Below, piece by piece: positions 34,809 to 43,765 of a stretch of DNA of 64,000 nucleotides (position 1 is the stretch's first letter; the number at the start of each line of letters is the position of its first letter). Source of the DNA: Gp13-AA77 sp035946735 (GTDB lineage Bacteria > Acidobacteriota > Terriglobia > UBA7540); contig DASYYZ010000170.1 in NCBI GenBank assembly GCA_035946735.1, positions 1-64,000 on the forward strand, read 5' to 3'. The notes beneath the pieces were generated by a model. The model had not been told where the DNA came from. It saw nothing but the letters and a program-made list of their open reading frames with translations, and made no database searches. Position numbers and translations under genes: made by a program.

Positions 34809-35693
34809 TTAGGATTCCGGCGACCCGGCGCGAATCTCGGTTGAGCGCGAGGGCTCCTGAGCCCGGTAGAAGTGATTCAGCGGCAGTCGCCCGAGTCCAA
34901 TCGCATAGGCCTTCCTGATCGATTCAGCGACATAGGCCTTGGCCAGCACCACCGCCTCCGGGAGCGTGCGCCCGAGAGCCAGGTTGGCGGCCATCGCCGA
35001 AGAAAACGTGCATCCCGTTCCATGCGTATGGTCAGGCCTCACCCGGTCTGAGGCGAAGCTTTCCAGAGTGCTGGAGTCGGCGAACACGTCCACGGCTTTA
35101 TCCAGGTGGCCGCCCGTCACCACCACCGCACGGGCGCCAAGTTCCAGCAACCGGCGAGCCGCCGCCTTCATCTCCTCGATGCTCTCCACCTTCAGTCCCG
35201 TCAGGGCCGCCGCCTCGGCAAGGTTGGGAGTCACCACCGTCGCCAGGCGAAGCAAGTGCTCGCGAAGGAAGTCGAGCCCCTCTTGATCGAGCAGAGCCAT
35301 GCCGCTCGTGGCGTGTACCACGGGGTCGAGAACCGAGGGCAGCGCCCCCCGCTCTTTGAGGAAACCGGCCACCCGGCGGACGTTAGCGCCGTTGGCCAGC
35401 ATTCCGATTTTCACCGCCCGTAGTTCCAGGTCGTCGGCCAGCGCTTCGAGAGAAGCGCCCAGAATTGAAGCCTCGACAGGATGAACTGCCAGGACGCCTT
35501 GAGTGTTCTGGACCGTCAACGCTGTGATGGCTGCTGCGCCGTAGCAGTTATGGGCGGCGAAAGTTTTCAGATCGGCAACGATGCCGGCCCCGCCCGAAGG
35601 ATCGAATCCGGCGATGGTCAAAACCAACGGCGGAGCGGTGATGTGGTTCGAATTAGTGGGCGTCGTCCTAGCTCCAGGCGCGAAAGGATACAA
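34809..35693 (-). CDS. thiD: hydroxymethylpyrimidine / phosphomethylpyrimidine kinase
   Basis: The 294-aa protein is a ribokinase-fold kinase of thiamine synthesis. LTIAGFDPSGGAGIVADLKT is the ThiD N-terminal signature, ITALTVQNTQGV follows, and DHTHGTGCTFSSAMAANLAL carries the catalytic GTGCTFS anion hole. It phosphorylates HMP and HMP-P in the cytoplasm. The start is a TTG at 35693; no ATG occurs before the conserved part. The C-terminal 20 residues extend slightly beyond the fold. No other thi gene or TPP riboswitch was seen nearby. Confidence 0.92.
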   Translation of the reverse strand: MYPFAPGARTTPTNSNHITAPPLVLTIAGFDPSGGAGIVADLKTFAAHNCYGAAAITALTVQNTQGVLAVHPVEASILGASLEALADDLELRAVKIGMLANGANVRRVAGFLKERGALPSVLDPVVHATSGMALLDQEGLDFLREHLLRLATVVTPNLAEAAALTGLKVESIEEMKAAARRLLELGARAVVVTGGHLDKAVDVFADSSTLESFASDRVRPDHTHGTGCTFSSAMAANLALGRTLPEAVVLAKAYVAESIRKAYAIGLGRLPLNHFYRAQEPSRSTEIRAGSPES

Positions 35694-35761
35694 TCTCTCA
35701 GCGATTATAGAGGTGTGTGTCAGGGTGTCAAGAGTTAAGTTGTGGTGAGTTTAGCAGCAGC

Positions 35762-36055
35762 TCATGAAGCCTGGGATCGGCTTTGATATTTCTGAAGGCA
35801 CTGCTCGCAGCAGAAGTGGAGCAGGTGTCCCTTCCACTGCAAACGATGGGAGAGTTCTGTGGACACGAACATCCCGCACTCGGGATCGCGGGCCATCTCG
35901 CCTCCGGGCGCGCCTCCCGGCGCCGCTGCCGGCCTTGCCCGCGGACCCTGTTTCGCCCGTCGCGGCGCGAAAAGACTACGCAGCGCGGAGTACACCATCC
36001 GCGCCATCGCCAAGAAGAAGATCACGTCGAGCAAATACTCAAGAAATGCGCCCAT
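35762..36055 (-). CDS. PP0621/TRASH-like small membrane protein
   Basis: This 97-aa protein has one N-terminal membrane helix (EYLLDVIFFLAMARMVYSAL), a basic/proline linker and a C-terminal zinc-ribbon-like part: RDPECGMFVSTEL and LLHFCCEQCLQKYQ give paired cysteines as in PP0621-type and TRASH/MYND-like domains. It may bind a metal at the membrane surface. It is followed by the TPR gene's stop upstream; both are on the minus strand but 100 bases apart. Confidence 0.65.
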   Translation of the reverse strand: MGAFLEYLLDVIFFLAMARMVYSALRSLFAPRRAKQGPRARPAAAPGGAPGGEMARDPECGMFVSTELSHRLQWKGHLLHFCCEQCLQKYQSRSQAS

Positions 36056-36158
36056 TGATAGTTAGATGTTGTGAAAGCAGGCGCCGCGCCCCCGGCTGCC
36101 CATCGGATCGCCGCCGATTCACAGGCGGAAGCACCGCATCAGCGGCAATCTCAAATCG

Positions 36159-36836
36159 TCATTTGCTTGCCTGGTCCAGTTTCTGCCTCAATTCATCCAG
36201 TTTAGGATAGCTCGGGTTCAGCCGGTGCAACGTCTGCCAGGCCTGCTTGGCAGACTTGTAATCGTGCCTGCCTTCCATATTCACCACCACCAGGTTATAC
36301 AACGTCGGCTGGTGTCCGGGATCAATCGTCAGAGAATGCTGGAACTGATGCAAGGCGTCGTCAAACTTTCCCAGGTTGAAGTAGCAGGTGCCAAGATCGG
36401 TGCTTGCATTGATGTTTGTAGGATCGAGTTGGGTCGCATTCCGGTACCACTCGGCGGCCTGGGCGTAATCGCCGTGATCGTAAAGGTAGTTCGCCAATTG
36501 CAAGGGCGGGGCCGGATCCTGAGGATTCCGGGCAGCCTGCTGCTTGAACGTCTCGATCACAGCCGGATCGCTGATCGCCGGATGGCCGGGTGGCAGGGCT
36601 GCGCCGGGGCCCCCCGAACTCGATTCCGCAGCGCCGGTGGCGGCAACCGCAGGCGCGTTCGGCGCTCCGGGGTCAGTGTCGGCTGCGCCTCCTGCGCCTC
36701 TTTCAGCTAACGCCGTGACGCCAGACGAGGCCTGCGCGCGGTAAACGTAGCCCGCGATGCATCCGAGCACGAAGAAAACCAGCGCCGCAACCAGTGTCTC
36801 TTTTTTCACCCAAAGCCTTCGAGGAAATGTTTTCAC
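36159..36836 (-). CDS. membrane-anchored tetratricopeptide protein
   Basis: The 225-aa protein has an N-terminal membrane anchor (TLVAALVFFVLGCIAGYVY), a 60-residue Ala/Gly/Pro linker and about three TPRs from residue 100: PAPPLQLANYLYDHGDYAQA, NINASTDLGTCYFNLGKFDD and QPTLYNLVVVNMEGRHDYKS. It is similar in build to CcmH/NrfG-type TPR scaffolds. It probably projects into the periplasm and mediates protein interactions. No cytochrome biogenesis genes lie nearby. Confidence 0.75.
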   Translation of the reverse strand: MKTFPRRLWVKKETLVAALVFFVLGCIAGYVYRAQASSGVTALAERGAGGAADTDPGAPNAPAVAATGAAESSSGGPGAALPPGHPAISDPAVIETFKQQAARNPQDPAPPLQLANYLYDHGDYAQAAEWYRNATQLDPTNINASTDLGTCYFNLGKFDDALHQFQHSLTIDPGHQPTLYNLVVVNMEGRHDYKSAKQAWQTLHRLNPSYPKLDELRQKLDQASK

Positions 36837-37143
36837 TTCCAGTTTATCGCGGGCCTGCTCCGGCCATCAAGCAACCGACTCCGTGCGGCCGGGCGTGCGT
36901 TTCATGAGTCTAGTCGCGATTGGGAAGGCCCTATTCGTCGTGCGCTGCGCTCTCACGGCTCCGAGTGAGCAACTGCAAGCTGACGCCTTGATAGCCACGC
37001 GACTGTGGTGGAATTGCCACAGCTCGACTTGTTGGCGAGTGAGTACAATCGACGTAAATCTTTGATAAAACAAGTATAAAGTCGCTCATGGAGGTTGGCA
37101 TTCCATCTGCACCCAGCCTGAGGGGGCGGGCGGAGGGAACCGG
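36837..37143. other. divergent intergenic region and lpxC leader
   Basis: This region of 307 bases separates the TPR gene from lpxC. No gene is supported. GGCGGAGGGAAC at about 37127-37138 is a good Shine-Dalgarno for the lpxC TTG start. An AT-rich stretch (AATCTTTGATAAAACAAGTATAAAG, about 37057-37081, quoted here only as location) is the likely promoter region. Confidence 0.4.
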
Positions 37144-38055
37144 TTGGACTATCAAAACACGATCGCCGCACCTGCGAGCGCCACAGGTATCGGCCTGCAT
37201 ACCGGCGTTCCGGTGACGATCAAGCTGCTGCCCGCCCAAGCCAATCGCGGCATCGTTTTCCGCCGCACCGATCTTAGTAATTTCCAGATTGAGGCCCAGG
37301 CCCGCAACGTGGCCCGGTTGAGTTACGCCACAAGCCTGATGAAGCGCGGCGTGCTGATCTCCACCACCGAGCACCTGCTCTCGGCGCTCGCCGGCTCCGG
37401 CGTCGACAATGTGGTTGTAGAGATTGATAACCTCGAAGTGCCAATCATGGACGGCAGCGCCTTGCCCTTTGTGCGCATGATTGGCGAGGCTGGCATCCGC
37501 CCGCAGCGTGCCCAGCGGCGCTACGCGAAAATCGTCAAGCCTGTCGAGGTGGTGGACGGCGCAAAGCGCATTGCGATCTATCCGAGCGACGGGTTTACCG
37601 TGAGCTACCGGATCGATTTCGGCCATCCTCTGATCGGAACCGAGCGCCTGGACTTCGAGCTTGAGGCCGGGAATTACGAGGCCGCCATCGCTCCTGCGCG
37701 CACGTTTGGCTTCGCCGATGAAGTGGAGATGCTGCGGCGCAATGGGTTGGTGCGAGGCGGGTCGCTCCAGAACGCGGTAGTGCTTACCGGCGACAGCGTG
37801 ATCAATCCTGAGGGTCTGCGCTTTCCGGACGAGTTCTGCCGTCACAAGATTCTGGATCTCGTCGGCGACCTGGTGATGTTCGGCCATCCACTCATCGGTC
37901 ACGTGAGCGTCGACCGCGGGGGGCACGCCATGCACTACTCCCTGGTTGCTCAGCTCCTGCGTGACAAATCCGCCTGGACTCTCGCCACCCGGCAGGAGCT
38001 CGAGATTTCCGCTGCGGCGGAGGTTCACGCGGCTCGACTCTCCGTTGCCAGCTAA
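37144..38055 (+). CDS. lpxC: UDP-3-O-acyl-N-acetylglucosamine deacetylase
   Basis: The 303-aa enzyme catalyses the committed step of lipid A synthesis. SATGIGLHTGVPVTIKLLPA is the family start; STTEHLLSALAGSGVDNVVV holds zinc ligand His77; FPDEFCRHKILDLVGDL holds the second His and Asp ligands; IGHVSVDRGGHAMH the catalytic His region. The length is typical. The start codon is TTG with a strong ribosome-binding site. No other lpx genes are adjacent. A 130-base repeat with terminal inverted repeats sits right after its stop codon. Confidence 0.95.
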   Translation: MDYQNTIAAPASATGIGLHTGVPVTIKLLPAQANRGIVFRRTDLSNFQIEAQARNVARLSYATSLMKRGVLISTTEHLLSALAGSGVDNVVVEIDNLEVPIMDGSALPFVRMIGEAGIRPQRAQRRYAKIVKPVEVVDGAKRIAIYPSDGFTVSYRIDFGHPLIGTERLDFELEAGNYEAAIAPARTFGFADEVEMLRRNGLVRGGSLQNAVVLTGDSVINPEGLRFPDEFCRHKILDLVGDLVMFGHPLIGHVSVDRGGHAMHYSLVAQLLRDKSAWTLATRQELEISAAAEVHAARLSVAS

Positions 38056-38056
38056 T

Positions 38057-38186
38057 GAAGAGTGCAAAATACAGCGACGTCATTCTCTGTAGCGCCGCTC
38101 GGAGCCTGCCCTGTAAGGGAGCGGCGAAAGACGCCGGTCGCAGACCGGTGCTACAGCAGCGGTCGTGACTGTATTTTGTAATGCTC
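38057..38186. repeat. 130-base MITE-like repeat, copy 1
   Basis: The sequence matches 52681-52811 almost base for base across the interior (CATTCTCTGTAGCGCCGCTC ... GACGCCGGTCGCAGACCGG). The ends are imperfect inverted repeats: left GCAAAATACAG, right CTGTATTTTG. An inner hairpin (CGGTCGCAGACCG) is also present. It begins two bases after the lpxC stop and could form a strong stem in the transcript. Confidence 0.75.
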
Positions 38187-38315
38187 AAATAATCTTCATG
38201 CGCTTCAAAGCTATCGACAATGTACAGTTGGAAATGCCGACGCGCTGCCTTGACGCCACGGGTCCTTCGAATTACACTTGCAGATGGCCCTTCCTTGAAG
38301 AGGTGAAAGTCCTTC

Positions 38316-40310
38316 ATGCGCTTACGGCAATTCTTGGCAGCGCTGGCGTTGGTCTGTAGCCTGGCGGCCTTCATTTTCCTGGCCACGACATCCAACCCAA
38401 ATCAGGTCCTCGCCGGCCAGACCGGCCCCGATTCCTTTTTCCCGCTTGACCAGGTTCATGCCGGACTTAAAGGTGTCGGCAAGACGATCCTGGAAGGAGA
38501 CCAGGTGACCGAGTTTCAGGTGCAAGTGCTGGGCGTGCTGCGGAGCGTGCTCGCGCCCAAGCACGATGCCATTCTGGTGAAGCTTTCCGGCGGCGGCATC
38601 GAACGCACCAACATCGTTGCTGGAATGAGTGGAAGTCCGGTCTACATTGACGGCAAGCTGATGGGCGCGGTGGCGATCTCTTTCCCGTTCGCGAAGGAAC
38701 CGTACGGTCTGGTGACGCCAATCTCGGAGATGCTCGCCGTAGTGCCGTCCGCCACCGACGCGAAATTAGACACGCAAGCAGCGGAGGGCGGTTCCGGTCT
38801 TCGCCGTCCCGCCTCAGCCGGCGGCAGCACGGGAATGTTTGCGGGGCGTTTCGCGCGCGTGGCAGGCGGGTCTGCCGAGGATGTCCGTCTGATTCCCGAA
38901 GACTCGTCCCTTGGGGAAGAAGGAGAGATCAAGCCGTCTGCCACGGACCAGCCGCCGGGCGCGGCCGCCATGCTCGCCAGCATGAGGTTGCCGGTTCATT
39001 TTGGCGGCTTCGACACCGGCTTGATCCGTGACTACGTTTCGGAGTTCCGCGCTTTGGGCCTGGAGCCGGTGGAGGGCGGAACGCTCACGGGTGGCGCTTC
39101 CACGAGCAACGAGAGCGCGGCATCCGGCGTTAAGCCACGTATAGAAGGCGGCGCCCTGACGGCTGCCAACGTGCAACCCGGCCAAATGGTGAGCCTGCTC
39201 TTTGTAAGCGGCGATTTCAACCTGGCGGCCGATTGCACCGTGACTTACCGCGAGGGAGACCGCATTTACGCCTGTGGTCATCAGGTGTTTCAGATCGGGC
39301 AAACGGACATTCCGTTCGCCCCCGCTCGCGTACTCACCACTATTCCGGCTCTCACGGTGTCGTTCAAAGTTGACGATCCCGGTGCTCCCGTCGGCAGCAT
39401 TCACCAGGATCGCTTCGGCGCTATCTACGGTGTGGTGGGAGACCGCGCCGGGACGATTCCGGTCAGCGTTCATGTGGATTCCACGCTGCATCGCGCCGAG
39501 GATTACCGGTTCAGTGTGGCTCAGGCGCCGCTGCTCTCGCCGTTGCTGGTGCAACTTGCCCTTGCCTCCACCGTGGGCGCCACGGAGCGAGCCATGGGTC
39601 CTTCCACGTTTCGCTTGAAGGGCAAGATTCGCCTCGGGGGCGGCGAGGCGGTCGACCTCGAAGACGTCATGGCCAGCGACACCAGCGCCGCGAATGCGGT
39701 GGGGCTGGTGGTGGCTGCGCCCCTGAATTTCTTGCTTTCGAGTGACTTTCCCGGACTGCGAGTGGAAGGTATCGACGTTGATCTGGCGGCCGAAAACAAG
39801 TCGCAAGCGGCCAGCATCGATGAGGCGTGGGCCAGCAAGTCCGAAGTGCAGCCGGGCGATACCGTCGACGTGATGACGGTGGTAAGAACGCCGGGAGGCG
39901 AAACCGTCACCGAGAAGATCCCCGTGCGAATTCCCGAGAACGTCAACAGCCGGATGCTGTCCCTGGTGGTGGGCAGCGGGTCCGCCATTGACGCGATGGA
40001 AGGCCACATCACGCCCCTGGCCGCTCAGCCTCGCGACGTTCACCAGATGGTGCGAGCCCTGAACCGGATGCGCCACAATAACCGCGTGTACGCTTTGTTG
40101 ATGGCTCCATCAAGCTCTTTCCGGCTTCAGGGTGAAGAATTCCCCTCGCCGCCTCCGTCTCTGCTGCAAACGTTTCTCACGGATCCGGCCGCGAGCCGGG
40201 CGACCTTAAGTGCCACTTCCGTGGTCGGGGACTTCGAAACGGGTCCGACGCCTTACACGGTCGCAGGGCAGCAGACGCTGCTGTTGAAAGTAGTCCACCG
40301 AGGCGAGTAG
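38316..40310 (+). CDS. SpoIVB/S55-like serine peptidase domain protein
   Basis: The 664-aa exported protein has a signal peptide (QFLAALALVCSLAAFIFLA) and then a domain like the SpoIVB peptidase (family S55): FPLDQVHAGLKGVGKTILEG, FQVQVLGVLRSVLAPKHDAI and the nucleophile region NIVAGMSGSPVYIDGKLMGA (GMSGSP serine at 105 or 107). The remaining 450 residues are beta-rich with no recognised domain. In Bacilli SpoIVB signals across a membrane; here, in a non-sporulating phylum, the target is unknown. The gene lies upstream of a large propeller protein on the same strand. Confidence 0.75.
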   Translation: MRLRQFLAALALVCSLAAFIFLATTSNPNQVLAGQTGPDSFFPLDQVHAGLKGVGKTILEGDQVTEFQVQVLGVLRSVLAPKHDAILVKLSGGGIERTNIVAGMSGSPVYIDGKLMGAVAISFPFAKEPYGLVTPISEMLAVVPSATDAKLDTQAAEGGSGLRRPASAGGSTGMFAGRFARVAGGSAEDVRLIPEDSSLGEEGEIKPSATDQPPGAAAMLASMRLPVHFGGFDTGLIRDYVSEFRALGLEPVEGGTLTGGASTSNESAASGVKPRIEGGALTAANVQPGQMVSLLFVSGDFNLAADCTVTYREGDRIYACGHQVFQIGQTDIPFAPARVLTTIPALTVSFKVDDPGAPVGSIHQDRFGAIYGVVGDRAGTIPVSVHVDSTLHRAEDYRFSVAQAPLLSPLLVQLALASTVGATERAMGPSTFRLKGKIRLGGGEAVDLEDVMASDTSAANAVGLVVAAPLNFLLSSDFPGLRVEGIDVDLAAENKSQAASIDEAWASKSEVQPGDTVDVMTVVRTPGGETVTEKIPVRIPENVNSRMLSLVVGSGSAIDAMEGHITPLAAQPRDVHQMVRALNRMRHNNRVYALLMAPSSSFRLQGEEFPSPPPSLLQTFLTDPAASRATLSATSVVGDFETGPTPYTVAGQQTLLLKVVHRGE

Positions 40311-40352
40311 TGGCACTGCTGCGTTGACGTACAAAATCCCCGTCACCCGATG

Positions 40353-40378
40353 CCCCTCTCCCCAGAGCGGGCGAGGGG
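40353..40378 (+). terminator. hairpin after the S55-peptidase gene
   Basis: CCCCTC (40353-40358) and GAGGGG (40373-40378) flank a 14-base loop 43 bases after the stop codon. No T-run follows, so it could be a Rho-dependent or repeat-derived hairpin rather than a true intrinsic terminator. Confidence 0.3.
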
Positions 40379-40484
40379 AGAAGAAGATAAATTGGCGCCC
40401 AGCCTGGTTTCAGTAGCCTAACCGCAATTCCGGTCGTCCAACAATGGAAGGGCGCGATTCCCGGCAGGGCTCAAGCTGAGGTAA

Positions 40485-42818
40485 TTGACATTGCAAGCGA
40501 AAAAGCATCACCGGCGCATCTCCACCCCATCCGCGATCATCTGCACCAGCCTGGCGCTGGCCGCGATCGCACTCGCTATATTCCGCCCGGCAATCGGTTC
40601 GGGTAGCGAAACGCAATTCTGGCAGGTGGGTGACTTCGCAGAATTCCTGCATGGAAACCTTCAGGGTGTGTCGCTCAGCCACGAAGGATTGCTCGCGCTC
40701 GCGCCGCCTACGGACGCGGTATTTGACCCCGAGGAGACCCTCGCGTTGTCGCTGGCGGCCGATCCATCAGGGCGGCTCTACGTCGGAACGGGCCACGAGG
40801 GCAAGATCTTCCGCGTGGATGCCGACGGTCATGGCAAGCTGCTCTTTCAAGCTCCCGAACCCGAGATTCTTTCCGTCGCCTGGGGTCCGGACGGAGCGCT
40901 CTACGCGGCCAGTTCGCCGGAAGGAAAGATCTACCGGGTGGCCGCGGACGGCAAGTCGACGGTCTTCTTCGATCCCAAGTCCAAGTACATCTGGTCTCTC
41001 TTGTTTGACCGTCAAGGACAGCTTTACGCCGGCACCGGCGACAACGGGATTGTGTATCGGATCGATCGTGATGGCAAGGGACAGAAGTTCTTCGAGAGCC
41101 GTCAGACGCACGTGATTTGCCTGGCGCTGGATCATGAAGGGAACCTGCTGGCGGGTAGCGACCCTGATGGGCTCGTGTTCAGGATCAGCCCGCAAGGCAA
41201 GGGCTTCGTGCTTTACAAGGCTGATTTCCCGGAAGTGCATGCCTTGGCGCTGGACTCTGAGGGGCGTATCTATGCCGCGGCACTCGGTGGATCGGGCGCA
41301 ACGCCCGCCACGCCGTTCTTCGCGCCGCAGACACCCGCTGGTACCGAGCCAACCACGCTAACCACCATCACCGTGACGGCATCGGGCGGCGAAGTACCAG
41401 GCCAGAGTGCTTCGAAGACTCAGCAGCCCGGTCCTCAACCCGGACCGCAGCGTCCAACCGCGACGAGAAATTCTCCAAGTTTCACCCGCAGCGTGACCTC
41501 TCCGTTCGGGGCCCCTCCGCCGCCGCAAGGTCGCGGCGCCTTGATCCGCATAGCTCCCGACAACTCCGCCGAAACCTTGTGGAGCTCGGACAAGGAGAGC
41601 GTTTTTGGCTTGGCGCTTGACGGCGCGAATGTCCTGTTCTCCACGGATGGCAGCGGCAAGATCTTCCAGCTAAGCCCGTCGGCCGACGGACCGCGGCTCA
41701 CCCTGCTCACCGAAACGCGGGAATCGCAAGCCACCCGGCTGCTGGTTGACGGCCAAAGCATCTACGTGGCCACCAGTAATGTCGGCAAGTTATTTCGGAT
41801 TGGCAACCGTCCGGCGCGAGAAGGCGTTTACGAGTCTCCGGTGAAAGACGCAAAGTTCGTCTCGCAGTGGGGCACTCTGAGCTGGCGGGCGCAGGTACCC
41901 TCGGGTTGCTCGCTGGACTTCTACTTGCGCTCCGGAAACTCTGAAACGCCCGATCTCACCTGGAGCAGTTGGGCAGGGCCCTACTCGAACCCGGACGAGA
42001 GCCGGGTTTCAAGCCCTCCGGCCCGCTACATCCAATGGAAAGCTCTGTTCAAAGGTTCCGGGGGTTCCACTCCGGAGCTTGAGGACGTGACCCTGGCATA
42101 TCTGAACCAGAACTTGCCGCCTCAAATCCGGTCGCTGGACGTAAGCACGGCCGGGACACGGACCGGAGTCGGAGCGGGATCGAACGCGGGCGGATCGAGC
42201 GGCCCACCTAATTTCTCGAGTCCCAATCCTCCGGAGAAGAAGCCGCCTACCACCATTAGTTGGCAGGCGGACGATCCGAATGGCGACCGCCTGCTCTACA
42301 CTCTCTACTTGAAGGCTGCCGACGAACAGGATTGGCACCTGGTGAAAGCCCGCCTGCACGAGAACAACTACACGCTCGATCCGAATGCCGTGCCCGACGG
42401 CGAATATGTGGCGAGGCTGGTGGCGTCCGACGAAGAATCGAACCCGCCGGGCGGCGCGCGGCGCTCCGAGCTGATCAGCGCTCCCTTCTGGGTCGACAAC
42501 ACTCCGCCTCGAGTCGATGTGGCAGAGCGGCATCTCGACGGGACTTCAGCCGAGGTCCGTTTTCACGCCACTTCGGACCTCTCGCCGATGCGCAGCGCCG
42601 AAGTGTCTGTGGACGGCGGTGAATGGCAGCCCATCGCCGCCGACGACGGGATTGTGGACTCGCGCTCGGAGACATTTACGGTGCATCTACATGCGCTTAC
42701 GCCGGGCGAGCACAGGCTGCTCCTACGCGCGGTCGACATCGCGGGCAATACGGGCGTCGGCAAGGCGGTCTTGCGGAGCGGAGCCGCACGCTCGGGAGCC
42801 GAGTCGCCGGCCGAATGA
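40485..42818 (+). CDS. large secreted beta-propeller protein with C-terminal Ig-like domain
   Basis: The 777-aa protein starts at a TTG (40485 or 40491) and has an uncleaved or signal helix (IICTSLALAAIALAIF). Residues 60-260 contain repeated propeller strands (DPSGRLYVGTGHEGKIFRVD, GPDGALYAASSPEGKIYRVA, DRQGQLYAGTGDNGIVYRID, DHEGNLLAGSDPDGLVFRIS); a Pro/Thr-rich insert follows (about 270-340), then more blades to about 450. The last 200 residues look like fibronectin/Ig folds (WQADDPNGDRLLYTLYLKAA). Likely an extracellular binding or scaffold protein. No catalytic motif seen. Confidence 0.72.
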   Translation: MTLQAKKHHRRISTPSAIICTSLALAAIALAIFRPAIGSGSETQFWQVGDFAEFLHGNLQGVSLSHEGLLALAPPTDAVFDPEETLALSLAADPSGRLYVGTGHEGKIFRVDADGHGKLLFQAPEPEILSVAWGPDGALYAASSPEGKIYRVAADGKSTVFFDPKSKYIWSLLFDRQGQLYAGTGDNGIVYRIDRDGKGQKFFESRQTHVICLALDHEGNLLAGSDPDGLVFRISPQGKGFVLYKADFPEVHALALDSEGRIYAAALGGSGATPATPFFAPQTPAGTEPTTLTTITVTASGGEVPGQSASKTQQPGPQPGPQRPTATRNSPSFTRSVTSPFGAPPPPQGRGALIRIAPDNSAETLWSSDKESVFGLALDGANVLFSTDGSGKIFQLSPSADGPRLTLLTETRESQATRLLVDGQSIYVATSNVGKLFRIGNRPAREGVYESPVKDAKFVSQWGTLSWRAQVPSGCSLDFYLRSGNSETPDLTWSSWAGPYSNPDESRVSSPPARYIQWKALFKGSGGSTPELEDVTLAYLNQNLPPQIRSLDVSTAGTRTGVGAGSNAGGSSGPPNFSSPNPPEKKPPTTISWQADDPNGDRLLYTLYLKAADEQDWHLVKARLHENNYTLDPNAVPDGEYVARLVASDEESNPPGGARRSELISAPFWVDNTPPRVDVAERHLDGTSAEVRFHATSDLSPMRSAEVSVDGGEWQPIAADDGIVDSRSETFTVHLHALTPGEHRLLLRAVDIAGNTGVGKAVLRSGAARSGAESPAE

Positions 42819-43119
42819 CCCTTCGACGGCGCTCAGGCACTTTAACGCGGCGCGCTTCGAGCCTCCAGGGCGCACCGCGCCATCCCGGACCGTGCTCCCA
42901 ATGCCAGAGCCAGGGAATGCCAACCGGCCTCCAGTACCGGCGCTCGAGTGTTCTTTGCTTCGAGCGCCCTTTTGGGCTCTGGGGCACACACCACGGCAGG
43001 CTATGAGCCGGGAGAAAACCGGCCGGGGGCGGGGGGCCCGATTCACTCGGGAAAGACAACTTCCATCCGAGGCGTCGCATCACAGTTGCGGGTAAGGATG
43101 CGACTCCCAATGAGATCGA
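42819..43119. other. intergenic region, no gene seen
   Basis: About 300 bases between the propeller gene and the ECF sigma gene. Open frames across it look like chance GC-rich frames. It should hold the promoter of the sigma operon, probably autoregulated, but no ECF-type AAC/CGT pair was convincing. Confidence 0.35.
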
Positions 43120-43731
43120 TTGAGTTCAACGGAAAACCGGAGTCCGAGAGTTGCGTCCGACGCCCAGCTCATCGCGCTGGCGCAAAAGGGAGACGAACAG
43201 GCCTTTGCCTTGCTGTTCGATCACCACAAGCGGCGCGTTTATTCTCTCTGCCTGCGCATGACGGGCGACACGGCGGAAGCCGAGGACCTCAGTCAGGAGG
43301 CCTTTCTTCAGCTCTTCCGCAAAATTACGACCTTTCGCTTCGAATCGGCCTTCTCCACCTGGTTGCATCGCCTGGTTGTGAACGTTGTGTTGATGCACCT
43401 GCGGAAGAAGGGCTTGCAGCAGGTCTCGCTTGATGACGTCGACAGTTCGCAGGATGAGCCGGTCAAGCGTGAATACGGCGACGATGATAAGCGCTTGCTG
43501 CACTCGGTCGACAGGATTACGCTCTCCAGGGCCATCGAAGGTCTGCCCCCCGGCTACCGGGCGGTGCTGGTACTGCACGATATCGAAGGCTACGAGCATA
43601 ATGAGATCGCAGATATTTTGAGTTGTTCGGTTGGAAATTCAAAGTCGCAGCTCCACAAGGCGCGACTGAAGCTTCGCGAGGTCTTGAAAAGCCAGCGGCT
43701 GAAGACGATAACGGTTGACTCTGAACGCTAG
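43120..43731 (+). CDS. ECF RNA polymerase sigma factor (RpoE-like)
   Basis: The 203-aa protein has sigma region 2 (KGDEQAFALLFDHHKRRVYS, AEAEDLSQEAFLQLFRKITT, FSTWLHRLVVNVVLMHLRKK) and region 4 (RAIEGLPPGYRAVLVLHDIE, HNEIADILSCSVGNSKSQLH). The start at TTG 43120 has only a weak ribosome-binding site. Downstream genes encode a zinc-finger anti-sigma factor and a DUF4097 protein, the usual envelope-stress operon. Confidence 0.9.
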   Translation: MSSTENRSPRVASDAQLIALAQKGDEQAFALLFDHHKRRVYSLCLRMTGDTAEAEDLSQEAFLQLFRKITTFRFESAFSTWLHRLVVNVVLMHLRKKGLQQVSLDDVDSSQDEPVKREYGDDDKRLLHSVDRITLSRAIEGLPPGYRAVLVLHDIEGYEHNEIADILSCSVGNSKSQLHKARLKLREVLKSQRLKTITVDSER

Positions 43732-43765
43732 CGGGGTGTAGGACGACAAGTGAAGGTAGAGGGCC

